Shown here: positions 55,390-63,047 of the stretch, in pieces
Layout: every line of letters starts with the position of its first letter
Numbering within the stretch: the first letter of the stretch is position 1
NCBI GenBank assembly: GCA_019449415.1
Contig: JAGRPP010000018.1
Coordinates: forward strand, 1 to 64,000
Reading direction: 5' to 3'
Length of the DNA: 64,000 bases
Source: Geothrix sp.
GTDB taxonomy: Bacteria > Acidobacteriota > Holophagae > Holophagales > Holophagaceae
Program-made: the position numbers and the translations under genes
The notes under the pieces: generated by a model
Seen by the model: the letters and a program-made list of their open reading frames with translations, nothing else
Databases searched by the model: none
Told to the model about the DNA's origin: nothing

Positions 55390-55418
55390 TTGGGAAACCG
55401 GGGCAGGCCCGGTAGACT
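55390..55418 (+). promoter_or_regulatory. Promoter of the pilus operon
   Basis: TTGGGA (55390-55395), a 17-bp spacer and TAGACT (55413-55418) make a plausible sigma-70 promoter upstream of the small ORF and pilM-like gene. The TAGACT -10 matches that before map and tRNA-Ala. Confidence 0.62.
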
Positions 55419-55452
55419 CGATCTCTCCCTCTGCCCCAGTCAGGAGTCACTT

Positions 55453-55554
55453 GTGGAGCCCCTCCAAGACCCCGTGCCCGACCCGACGACGGATGTCGGG
55501 CCGGAGGCTTGCCAGCCCGCCATCATGCGAGTGAGCCTGGGGGTGAGGTCGTGA
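55453..55554 (+). CDS. Small ORF (33 aa) translationally coupled to the pilus operon
   Basis: A GTG-started frame with a good AGGAG site 7 nt upstream, encoding 33 residues rich in Pro and Asp, with its TGA overlapping the GTG start of the next gene (GTGA). It is too short to assign. It may be a leader peptide that couples translation, or a real small protein. The alternative is that it is chance and the next gene's ribosome site works alone. Confidence 0.42.
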   Translation: MEPLQDPVPDPTTDVGPEACQPAIMRVSLGVRS

Positions 55555-56282
55555 GGCTGCCTTTCTTGCAAGCTCCGGAGACTTCCCTCCTCTGGCTGGA
55601 GGCCCACCGCCTCGCCGCGGGAACGCATCGGCGGCCCCTGGCTGGCCTCCCGACGGAGGACCAGCTGGCCCAGGCCCTGGCCGCCCTCCCTCTGGGCCCC
55701 ACGCGCTGGGTCATCGACGACCTCTGGGCGCCCTCCGTGCTGTTGAGGGACCAGGCGGAGCTGCCGCGGGGCGCCGAGGCCCAGGAAGCCTTCTTCCGCT
55801 GGCGCTTCAGCCAGTCCCTGGCCCTGGAGGAGCCCCACTTCGTCCAGGCCATCGAGGTCGAGCCCGGAACCTGGCTGGCCTCGGGCATCCGCGAGGATCT
55901 CCGGGACTCCCTCCTCCAGCTGGGCCTGCGCCTGGATCGGAACCTCCACGCCATCACCCCCCGCTGGTTGCATCTCTACAACCTGCTGGCCCCCACCCTC
56001 GACCTGCCCGGCATGCTGCTCTCGCTGAGCCCCGCAGGCGGGAACCGCTATGCCGGCAGCCTGGTCGCCTGGGGCCGGACGCTCTGCCTGCTCCGCCAGT
56101 GGAGCGAACCCCTGGATCCCCAGGGCTGGAACGAGGAACGCATCGCCCCCAGCGCAGCCTTCCTCCAGCGGGAATCGCGGACGCCGCAGGCCCTCCATGT
56201 CTGGGGGGCGCCCAGCTGGCCGGACGCGGACATCCCCACCCGCATCCTGGATGACCGCTTCGCCATGGCAGAGGCGCCCTGA
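55551..56282 (+). CDS. Pilus assembly protein in PilM position (divergent)
   Basis: A 243-residue soluble protein. Position before PilN-, PilO-, PilP- and PilQ-like genes makes it the PilM/GspL-cytoplasmic equivalent. It is shorter than PilM (about 350 residues), and I cannot see the actin-fold phosphate motifs, so it may be a reduced or unrelated substitute that binds the PilN tail. Start GTG 55551 follows GGGGGTGAGG. The stop overlaps the next ATG by one base (TGATG). Confidence 0.72.
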   Translation: MRLPFLQAPETSLLWLEAHRLAAGTHRRPLAGLPTEDQLAQALAALPLGPTRWVIDDLWAPSVLLRDQAELPRGAEAQEAFFRWRFSQSLALEEPHFVQAIEVEPGTWLASGIREDLRDSLLQLGLRLDRNLHAITPRWLHLYNLLAPTLDLPGMLLSLSPAGGNRYAGSLVAWGRTLCLLRQWSEPLDPQGWNEERIAPSAAFLQRESRTPQALHVWGAPSWPDADIPTRILDDRFAMAEAP

Positions 56283-57130
56283 TGGCCGTTCCCGTCCTTC
56301 ACCTCAATCTGGCTCCCCGGCCGAGCCGGTGGCGGCAGCATCATCAGACCCTGGGTTGGGCGGCCCTGGGGCTGGGCACGGTGGCTCTGCTGGGCTCCCT
56401 CGGCCTCACCTGGCGGGCCTACCACCAGGCGGGCCGCGCGGGCCGGGACGCCGTGAGCTTCACCGAAGAGACCCGCCGCGCCGCCCAGCAGGAACAACAG
56501 CTTCAAACCTCCCTCCAGGACATGGACGCCGCCCGCGAACAGTCCCGCTGGAAGGTCGCTGAGCGCATCCTCCTGGAGCGGAGCCTGCCCTGGTCGCGGA
56601 TCACCGCCGAGCTGGAGCAGTGCATGGTCCCCGACATGCGCCTGAAGGGCCTCCAGCGGGCCCGCAGCAGCGGCCAGCAGGTGGTGATGAAACTGAAGGC
56701 CGAGGCCCGCACCCAGCAGGCCGAAGTCGCGTTCGTAGACGCCCTGCGCGCCACGCCCGTCTTCGCCCAGGTAATCCTCGAGCGGGAATCCGAGCGGCAG
56801 GGCGGAGGCTGGGACTTCGAGCTGAGCCTCCCGGCCGCCACCGTGCCTCCACCCTTCCAGTTCAAACCCGTGAAGACCGCCCCCGCCAGAACCGCCGCTC
56901 CGGCCGCCCTCCCCGCGGGGCTCAGGCCCGCCATCGCGGCGCCTCCCGCCGCGAAGTCCGGTCCCCAGGGACCTGTCCCGGGGCGCCCCTCGCCGGCGTT
57001 GAGCCAGGGCGCGGCCGCCCAGGGTGCGGCTGAAAAGCTCCAGGTCCGCCCCGCTCCGCCCACGGACGAGGAGGAAGAGACCCGTCGGCCCCGGCGGCAG
57101 CCCCGTATCCCGAAGAGGCCCCTCCCATGA
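56282..57130 (+). CDS. pilN: PilN-like pilus assembly inner-membrane protein
   Basis: A 282-residue protein. A short cytoplasmic segment contains the PilN-type HLNLAPRPSRWRQ motif (about 7-19), followed by one membrane helix (about 24-46), a coiled coil and a ferredoxin-like periplasmic domain (to about 185). A Pro/Ala-rich tail of about 95 residues, unusual for PilN, follows. The HLNLAPRP motif in PilN contacts PilM. Gene overlaps with the next (ATGA) show cotranslation. Confidence 0.82.
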   Translation: MAVPVLHLNLAPRPSRWRQHHQTLGWAALGLGTVALLGSLGLTWRAYHQAGRAGRDAVSFTEETRRAAQQEQQLQTSLQDMDAAREQSRWKVAERILLERSLPWSRITAELEQCMVPDMRLKGLQRARSSGQQVVMKLKAEARTQQAEVAFVDALRATPVFAQVILERESERQGGGWDFELSLPAATVPPPFQFKPVKTAPARTAAPAALPAGLRPAIAAPPAAKSGPQGPVPGRPSPALSQGAAAQGAAEKLQVRPAPPTDEEEETRRPRRQPRIPKRPLP

Positions 57131-57705
57131 GCAGCCCCCTCCGCACGAGCCGCCTGCGCCTCGCCATGGGTGGCCTGGGGCTGGCCCTGGGCCTGGGCGT
57201 GGCCTTCTTCCTCCTGCCCGACGCCTCCCAGCAGCTGGCCCAGAAGCTGAGGGCCAAGCGGGAAGCCGAGCTGAACCGGAACCAGCAGGTGCAGCGGCTC
57301 AAGGAACTCCAGCAGCTGGCCGACCGGATCCGCCGGGGCCGGGAGACCCTCGCCGACCTTGAGAGCCGCCTGCCCCGGGGCTCCGCCGGCGAGCTCCAGT
57401 GGACCCTCAGCAAGCAGCTGCATGAGCTTGCCCAGAAGCACGGCCTGCGGCTGCAGACCATCAAGTACGGCCTGCCCAGTCGGGAAGGCTCCCGTGGCAC
57501 GGACCTGGAAGCCATCGATGTGGAGTTCGTCGCCATCGGCGTCTACGCCAGCCACAAGGCCTTCATGCTTGAGCTGGAAGGCTCCGGCCTGCCCTTCGCC
57601 GTGCGGGACGGCCGCCTGGAGGAGAGCCCCGAAGGGGCCCGGCTCGACATCGTGCTCCGCGCCTTCCGCAAGGCCGGCACGCCGGATCGGGAGGAGGAGG
57701 CATGA
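57127..57705 (+). CDS. pilO: PilO-like pilus assembly protein
   Basis: A 192-residue bitopic membrane protein: N-terminal membrane helix (about 12-30), a coiled coil (about 35-85) and a periplasmic ferredoxin-like domain. This is the PilO layout, and PilO partners PilN in the alignment complex. It overlaps pilN and the pilP-like gene by ATGA. Sequence identity to known PilO is not obvious; the call rests on topology and gene order. Confidence 0.82.
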   Translation: MSSPLRTSRLRLAMGGLGLALGLGVAFFLLPDASQQLAQKLRAKREAELNRNQQVQRLKELQQLADRIRRGRETLADLESRLPRGSAGELQWTLSKQLHELAQKHGLRLQTIKYGLPSREGSRGTDLEAIDVEFVAIGVYASHKAFMLELEGSGLPFAVRDGRLEESPEGARLDIVLRAFRKAGTPDREEEA

Positions 57706-58355
57706 CCGCCCCCGCGCCCACCGGCGCTTTCGACTTCCAGGCCATGGCCCAGGAGCTGCGCACGAACCGCCGGACGCAGGCGGCCCTCGCCGGGTTCGTG
57801 CTGGTCATCGGCTACGCCCTTTATTCCTTCTTCGCGCCGGACGCCCCCCGGGCGCGGCGGACGGCCGCCGCCAGGACCGCCGTTGCGCTAGATCCCCGCC
57901 AGATGCAGGGGCTGCGTCGCCTGCCGGATCTCGCCGCCCTGGACAAGGCGGGGGAGCTTCCCCCCGGCGCCAAGGTGCAGCGCGACCTCTTCCTCTTCGA
58001 GGCGCCCCCGCCCCCGCCGACCAAAGTGAAGCCGCCCCCGCCCCCGCCGCCCCCCACGCCCGAGGAGATCGAGCGCCAGCGGCTGGCCCAGGAGAAGGCC
58101 GCGGAATATTCCGCACGGCCCCAGGACCTCCGCTACCTGGGGTTCTTCAAGGGCAGCCCCTCTGGTCTCGTCGGAGCCTTCATGAAGGGCGAAGAGCCCG
58201 TGACCCTGCTCCAGGGGACCATCCTCAAGGAACGCTGGAAGCTGGTGTCCATCCTCGATACCCGCGCTGAGTTCCAGAACACCAAGTACCCGGACCTGCG
58301 GCTGGTCCTGGAGGTCCGCGAGGCCTCCGGCGGCGCCCCCGTCAATCAATTCTGA
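57702..58355 (+). CDS. pilP: PilP-like pilus assembly protein
   Basis: A 217-residue protein with an N-terminal membrane helix (about 26-46) rather than the usual PilP lipobox, a proline-rich stalk containing an uninterrupted run of eight prolines (about 110-117), and a C-terminal beta-rich domain that in PilP binds the secretin. GFFKGSPSGLVGAFMKG is the start of that domain. It lies 8 bp before the secretin gene. Confidence 0.78.
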   Translation: MTAPAPTGAFDFQAMAQELRTNRRTQAALAGFVLVIGYALYSFFAPDAPRARRTAAARTAVALDPRQMQGLRRLPDLAALDKAGELPPGAKVQRDLFLFEAPPPPPTKVKPPPPPPPPTPEEIERQRLAQEKAAEYSARPQDLRYLGFFKGSPSGLVGAFMKGEEPVTLLQGTILKERWKLVSILDTRAEFQNTKYPDLRLVLEVREASGGAPVNQF

Positions 58356-58363
58356 TCCGAAGG

Positions 58364-60685
58364 ATGCCCCCGATGCCGATTCCCTCCTTCGCCCCCTTCC
58401 GGAACGCCCTGATCCTCGCGGGAGCCCTCCTGCTGACCCTCGGGTGCAGCCTGCACAAGGCCAATCGGGCCTTCGACGAGGGCCGCTACGACGAGGCCGT
58501 GGTCGCCTACCGCGATGTGCTGCGGAGCGACCCCTCGAACACCAAGGCCCGCATCGGCATCAAACGGGCCTCCCAGCGCGCCGCCGAGACCCATCTCGCC
58601 CAGGCCCGCCAGGCCGAAGGACGGGGCATGAACGACACGGTGCTGATGGAGGTCCGCAAGGCCCTGGTGCTGGATCCCGACAACCAGATCGCCCAGGACT
58701 GGCTCATCAAGCTGGAGCAGAAGGCCGCCCGGGAGCGGGCCGAGGCGGACGCCCTGGAGGATCTCGAGCTCATGAAGGCCAAGGCCGACGCCGGCAACGC
58801 CGTGCAGCTCAATCCCCGGTCCATCGAAGGCATCGACCTGAATTTCAGCCGCCGCACCAGCCTGAAGGAGATCTTCGCGACCCTGAGTCGTGCCTCGGGC
58901 GTGAACATCATCCCCCACAACTCCTTCCAGGATCAGACCATCTCCATCGACCTGCGGGGCCTGGCCTTCCAGCGGGTGCTGGACACGCTGATGTTGCAGA
59001 ACGACCTGTTCTACAAGGTGATCGACAAGAACACCATCATGGTCTTCAAGTCCACACCCCAGAACCGCGAGGCCTACGAGAACCAGATCCTCAAGACCAT
59101 CTACCTGGCGAACGCCGATCCCAACGATGTGCGGCAGGTCCTCAACACCATCAACCCGCAGCTTCGGGTGATCATCGACAAGCGCCTCAACGCCATCATC
59201 GTGAAGGCCAAGCCTCTAGAACTGACCATCGTCGACCAGGTGATCCGCAGTCTCGACAAGGCCAAGGCCGAAGTCATGGTCTACCTCGAGCTGATGGAAG
59301 TCACCGAGAACAGCCTCGAGCAGATCGGCCTGCTGCCCGTCATCAACGCCTCCGACAGTTCCGGCACCTACCGCATGGGCGCCACCACGGTGAACAACAC
59401 CTCCGGCATGAACACCAACTCCGGGTTCACCAAGATCCACACCGCCGACATCCGCGTGCTGTTCCCCAACCTCGCCCTCGATTTCCTCAAGGGCAACGGC
59501 GATGCGCGCCTGGTCGCCAGCCCCAATGTGCGCGTGCTTTCCGGCGAGACCGGCGAAGTCAACATCGGCGAGAAGATCTCCACCACGCAGAGCCAGCTCT
59601 CCCTGCCCACCACCGGAACGACCGGCACCGCCAACGCCTCGTCCCTGCTCGGCGGCGTGGGCCAGACCTCGTTCTCCTACGAGGATGTGGGCGTGAAGAT
59701 CAAGGTGGAGCCGCGCGTCCACCACAATGGCGAGATCACCCTCAAGATCGAGAGCCTGGTCACCACCCTCAAGTCCGGCTCCACCCCCGGCCGCCCCGAC
59801 CTCGGCAAGCGCGAGATCAAGACCTCCGCCCGCTTACGCGATGGAGAAACGGCCATCTTCGGCGGCCTGCTGAAGGACGAGGAGCAGAAGAGCCTCCAGG
59901 GCATCTGGGGCCTCGCCGACATCCCGTTCATCGGGCGGCTGACCGGCAACACGCGCAACAGCAAGGCCAAGACTGATGTGATCCTCACCATCCGGGCCGT
60001 ACTGGTGCGGAAGCCCGTGATCAGCGACCAGGACATGTCGGCCTTCAACCCCGAGGATGCGACTGCCCAGGCGGGCCCCTTCACGCCCAAGGCCGTCAAG
60101 AAGACACCTGCGGCCGATCCCGCCGCGACGACCCCCGCCACCGCCGCGCCGGCCGCTGGCCCCGCCGGCGGAACGGCCGCCCCGGCCACCAACCCAGCCA
60201 CCAATCCAGCCGCACCTTCCAATCCCACGGCCCCTCCGGCGGACGCCATCCAGGACAAGAAGCCCATCGAGGAACCGCGTCCCCCCACCGCCTCGGACCT
60301 GGTGATCTTCATGTCGCCCGTGGCCTCGGAGATCAAGGCCGGTGAACGGGTGCAGATCAGCCTCACCGTCAGCGGCGGCAAGGGTCTCAGTTCCGGCTCC
60401 ATGGACCTGCGCCTGCCGGCCGGTCTGCGGCTGAATGCGGTGACGCCTGGCGACTTCATCACCGGCGAAGGCGGAAGCCTGGAGCAGTTCCCGGGCAAGG
60501 ACGGCGCCCTGAAGATCACCTTCAAGCGCAACGGTGCCGGCGTCGACAGCGGGCTTCTGGCCACCCTCGTGCTGGAGGGCCTCACCGCCGGGAACGCGCC
60601 GGTCCTCATCCAGAGCGGCCAGTTCCTGGTGGGCAACCTCCCCATCTCCGGGCGCTGGTCCAACGCCCTCGTGACGGTGCAGTGA
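58364..60685 (+). CDS. pilQ: PilQ/GspD-like secretin lipoprotein with TPR and cohesin-like domains
   Basis: A 773-residue outer-membrane secretin precursor. Signal peptide with lipobox LTLGC (Cys28), a TPR-like region (about 30-110), an STN/N0-like domain (about 150-225), N1 (about 230-320) and the secretin core (about 330-560; GLADIPFIGRLTGN is the family signature). An Ala/Pro/Thr-rich linker (about 590-645) joins a C-terminal cohesin-like beta-sandwich (about 655-773). The oligomer forms the pilus or secretion pore. An in-frame ATG at 58373 is an alternative start. It overlaps the next gene (GTGA). Confidence 0.9.
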   Translation: MPPMPIPSFAPFRNALILAGALLLTLGCSLHKANRAFDEGRYDEAVVAYRDVLRSDPSNTKARIGIKRASQRAAETHLAQARQAEGRGMNDTVLMEVRKALVLDPDNQIAQDWLIKLEQKAARERAEADALEDLELMKAKADAGNAVQLNPRSIEGIDLNFSRRTSLKEIFATLSRASGVNIIPHNSFQDQTISIDLRGLAFQRVLDTLMLQNDLFYKVIDKNTIMVFKSTPQNREAYENQILKTIYLANADPNDVRQVLNTINPQLRVIIDKRLNAIIVKAKPLELTIVDQVIRSLDKAKAEVMVYLELMEVTENSLEQIGLLPVINASDSSGTYRMGATTVNNTSGMNTNSGFTKIHTADIRVLFPNLALDFLKGNGDARLVASPNVRVLSGETGEVNIGEKISTTQSQLSLPTTGTTGTANASSLLGGVGQTSFSYEDVGVKIKVEPRVHHNGEITLKIESLVTTLKSGSTPGRPDLGKREIKTSARLRDGETAIFGGLLKDEEQKSLQGIWGLADIPFIGRLTGNTRNSKAKTDVILTIRAVLVRKPVISDQDMSAFNPEDATAQAGPFTPKAVKKTPAADPAATTPATAAPAAGPAGGTAAPATNPATNPAAPSNPTAPPADAIQDKKPIEEPRPPTASDLVIFMSPVASEIKAGERVQISLTVSGGKGLSSGSMDLRLPAGLRLNAVTPGDFITGEGGSLEQFPGKDGALKITFKRNGAGVDSGLLATLVLEGLTAGNAPVLIQSGQFLVGNLPISGRWSNALVTVQ

Positions 60686-61140
60686 GCCGCCAGCGCGGAT
60701 TCACCCTCCTCGAGCTGGTCATCACGGCCACGGTGCTGCTGATCCTCGCCTCCGTGACGGTGCCCCTGGCCCGCAACGGCCTGAAGCGCCAGCATGAGCT
60801 GGAGCTGCGCCGCGCCCTGCGCGAGATGCGCTTGGCCATCGATGACTACAAGAAGCAGGCCGAGCAGCAGAAGATCAAGGCTCCGCCCGCGGAGGCGAAC
60901 TTCTATCCCGAAAGCCTGGAGATCCTGGTGGAGGGCGTCCCAGCCGCCGGGTCCATCAGCCGCAAGGTGCGCTTCCTGCGCCGCATCCCCGTCGACCCCT
61001 TCACCGGCAAGGCCGAGTGGGGCCTGCGGAACACCAATGACGATGCCAACAGCACCAGCTGGGGCGGCGGGCATGTCTACGATGTCTTCAGCCTCTCGCA
61101 GGGAACCGGCATGAACGGCATCCCGTACCGGGAGTGGTGA
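60682..61140 (+). CDS. Type IV pilin / pseudopilin-like (GspG-type) protein
   Basis: A 152-residue prepilin: basic leader MSRQRG cut before FTLLELVITA (the Gly-Phe type III signal cleaved by PilD), one hydrophobic helix (about 7-28), then a small C-terminal domain with PVDPFTGKAEWGL, typical of GspG major pseudopilins. The calcium loop is at least partly present. The GTG start overlaps pilQ. It could be a minor pilin or the pseudopilin of a secretion system using this apparatus. Confidence 0.86.
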   Translation: MSRQRGFTLLELVITATVLLILASVTVPLARNGLKRQHELELRRALREMRLAIDDYKKQAEQQKIKAPPAEANFYPESLEILVEGVPAAGSISRKVRFLRRIPVDPFTGKAEWGLRNTNDDANSTSWGGGHVYDVFSLSQGTGMNGIPYREW

Positions 61141-61149
61141 GAATGCCTG

Positions 61150-61178
61150 TTGCCTCCGCCGGTGAACCGCGCTAGGCT
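61150..61178 (+). promoter_or_regulatory. Promoter of tRNA-Leu
   Basis: TTGCCT (61150-61155), 17 bp, TAGGCT (61173-61178) lies about 49 bp before the tRNA. It shares the TAGnCT -10 with other promoters in this window. Confidence 0.6.
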
Positions 61179-61226
61179 TGCAGTTCGGCACATCCGGATC
61201 CCTCGGGCCCCGGGTTGTTCTTTCAA

Positions 61227-61312
61227 GCGGATATGGCGGAATTGGTAGACGCGCTAGTTTCAGGTACTAGTGTTCACAAGACGTGGGGGTTCGAGTCCCT
61301 CTATCCGCACCA
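61227..61312 (+). tRNA. tRNA-Leu (anticodon CAG)
   Basis: An 86-nt class II tRNA with a long variable arm and encoded CCA. Acceptor GCGGATA/TATCCGC pairs perfectly, the D-arm has the leucine-type GGCGGAATTGGTAGACGC, and the anticodon loop TTCAGGT gives CAG, reading CTG. It is followed by the rpsO leader and may be cotranscribed with rpsO. Confidence 0.97.
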
Positions 61313-61446
61313 TTTTTTCACCGGCGCTGCCGGCAAAAAAGTGGTCGTTGAAAACCAATAGGCATCTGGCCTCCTCCAGATTCGACCCACCTTCGGTACG
61401 GGACTGAGGGTTCGGGTGACGGGCGATCCCCCGAAAAGGAGCCACC
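61313..61446 (+). promoter_or_regulatory. Candidate S15-responsive rpsO leader
   Basis: The leader has a perfect hairpin ATCTGG (61364-61369)/CCAGAT (61376-61381) whose six-base loop CCTCCT is complementary to the rpsO ribosome site AGGAG (61437-61441). A loop-ribosome-site pseudoknot would block translation, as in known S15 autoregulation though with a different shape. Earlier, CCGGC-GCT-GCCGG is framed by T6 and A6 tracts (61313-61340). This is inference from complementarity. Confidence 0.5.
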
Positions 61447-61716
61447 ATGGCCCTGAATGTGGAACAGAAGAAGATCATCATCGACGACTACAAGCAGCAC
61501 GAGTCGGATACGGGTTCGCCCGAGGTCCAGGTCGCGATCCTGACCAAGCGCATCAACGACCTGACCGAGCACTTCAAGACCCACACCAAGGACTACCACA
61601 GCCGCCGCGGCCTCATGATCATGGTCGGCCAGCGCCGCCGCCTGCTCGACTACCTCAAGAAGAAGAGCAAGGAGCGCTACGCCACCCTGATCGAGCGCCT
61701 CGGCCTCCGCCGATAG
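61447..61716 (+). CDS. rpsO: 30S ribosomal protein S15
   Basis: An 89-residue ribosomal protein that binds the central domain of 16S rRNA. The four-helix sequence [35 protein letters not shown] and [19 protein letters not shown] segment is diagnostic. Strong ribosome site AAAAGGAG. A terminator follows closely. pnp, the common neighbour, is not adjacent. Confidence 0.97.
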   Translation: MALNVEQKKIIIDDYKQHESDTGSPEVQVAILTKRINDLTEHFKTHTKDYHSRRGLMIMVGQRRRLLDYLKKKSKERYATLIERLGLRR

Positions 61717-61733
61717 AGGCTGCTTCTTCTCTC

Positions 61734-61759
61734 AAAACGCCCGCGCAAGCGGGCGTTTT
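61734..61759 (+). terminator. Intrinsic terminator of rpsO
   Basis: AAAACGCCCGC (61734-61744) pairs perfectly with GCGGGCGTTTT (61749-61759) around a GCAA tetraloop, ending in a T-run. It is symmetrical, but only rpsO reads into it. Confidence 0.93.
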
Positions 61760-61773
61760 GCTATGTTCAGAAG

Positions 61774-62448
61774 ATGGACCTGACACCCCTGCCCCGGCCC
61801 GAACACCCGGACCCCTACACCGTCCTCGAGCGCCGGTTCGTGTACGACTCGCCCTGGATCCGCGTCCGCGAGGACCGCTTCCAGCACCGCAAAGGCGCCG
61901 AGGGCCGCTACGCCGTCTGCGGCTTCCGCCGCACCGCCTGCGGCGTCCTGGCCCTGGACGAAGCGGACCGCGTGGTACTGGTGGGTCAGTGGCGCTATCC
62001 CCTGGAAGCCTATTCCTGGGAGATCCCCGAAGGCGGCGGCGACCCCGCCGAGAGCCCCTTCGAAGCCATCCGCCGCGAGCTGGCCGAGGAAGCCGGCCTC
62101 GCCGCCCAGGTGTGGGAACCCCTCTGCTTCTTCCACACGAGCAACTCCTCGACCGAAGAGGAGGCCTTCCTCTTCCTCGCCACGGGCCTCACGCCCACGG
62201 CGGGCCATCACGCGGAGGACGACGAGGAGCTGATGCTCCACCGCGAACCCTTCGCGGACTGCGTGCGGCGCGTGCTCTCGGGGGAGATCACCGACAGCCT
62301 GACGGTCCTGGCCCTCCTGGCCCTCCAGGCCAAGCGCAGCGGCCTTGGTGCGGACCTGGACGCGACCCTGGCGGAACGGTTCTTCCAGCGCCCCCAGGAC
62401 CACCCCTCCGCGGGCCGGGCCCGGTGGGACCAGTTGGGGGCGCCATGA
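61774..62448 (+). CDS. Nudix hydrolase (ADP-ribose pyrophosphatase-like)
   Basis: A 224-residue Nudix enzyme. The box G-x5-E-x7-R-E-L-x-E-E-x-G-L is complete (from about residue 89), preceded by SWEIPEGG and the WRYPLEAYSWE strand typical of ADP-ribose pyrophosphatases. It likely hydrolyses ADP-ribose or related nucleotide sugars. A helical C-terminal extension (about 180-224) is longer than usual. It overlaps the next gene by ATGA. Confidence 0.92.
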   Translation: MDLTPLPRPEHPDPYTVLERRFVYDSPWIRVREDRFQHRKGAEGRYAVCGFRRTACGVLALDEADRVVLVGQWRYPLEAYSWEIPEGGGDPAESPFEAIRRELAEEAGLAAQVWEPLCFFHTSNSSTEEEAFLFLATGLTPTAGHHAEDDEELMLHREPFADCVRRVLSGEITDSLTVLALLALQAKRSGLGADLDATLAERFFQRPQDHPSAGRARWDQLGAP

Positions 62449-63047
62449 TCCTCACCCTGCACCCCGAGACCCCCCAGGTGCGCCACCTGGAACGCATCGT
62501 CGAGCTGCTGCAGCGCGACGGCGTCATCGCCTACCCCACGGACACCCTCTTCGGCCTGGGCTGTCTCGTGTCGCGCAAGAAGGCCGTGGACCGCATCCAG
62601 CTGCTCAAGGGGCGCGATCCCAAGAAACCCATGTCCATCCTCTGCTCCGACATGGAGATGTTCTGCCGCTACACGCGGCACCTCGAGACGCCCACTTTCC
62701 GCATCCTGAAACAGATGCTGCCCGGTCCCTATACGGTGCTCCTGCCGGCCAGCCGCGAGGTGCCGCGGTACCTCCAGAACAAGCAGGTGGTAGGCCTCCG
62801 CATTCCCGACCATCCATTCTGCCGTGCCCTGGTGGCGATGCTCGGTGAGCCCATCATCACCACGAGCGCGGCCCTGCCCGATCAGCCCGTGCTGAACACC
62901 GCCTGGGAACTCGAGGAGGAACTCGGCCACGCTCTCGACCTGGTGGTGGACTGTGGGCAGCCGCTGGGGATCCCCAGCACCATCGTGGACCTGTGCGGAG
63001 AGGAACCCATCCTGGTGCGGCAGGGCGCGGGCCCCTGGCCGGTGTGA
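62445..63047 (+). CDS. L-threonylcarbamoyladenylate synthase / YciO-YrdC-Sua5 family protein
   Basis: A 200-residue YrdC-fold protein. It opens with a VIAYPTDTLFGLGC nucleotide motif, and shows LKGRDPKKPMSIL, the GPYTVLLPA segment and the C-terminal STIVDLCGEEPILVRQG signature. Members make threonylcarbamoyl-AMP for tRNA t6A; the KGRDPKKPMS form with a short length is close to YciO, whose activity is less sure. It overlaps the Nudix gene. Confidence 0.89.
   Translation: MILTLHPETPQVRHLERIVELLQRDGVIAYPTDTLFGLGCLVSRKKAVDRIQLLKGRDPKKPMSILCSDMEMFCRYTRHLETPTFRILKQMLPGPYTVLLPASREVPRYLQNKQVVGLRIPDHPFCRALVAMLGEPIITTSAALPDQPVLNTAWELEEELGHALDLVVDCGQPLGIPSTIVDLCGEEPILVRQGAGPWPV

Noticed and set aside
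61313..61340. Terminator after tRNA-Leu
   Set aside because: The T-run precedes the hairpin and an A-run follows it, the wrong order for an intrinsic terminator on either strand.
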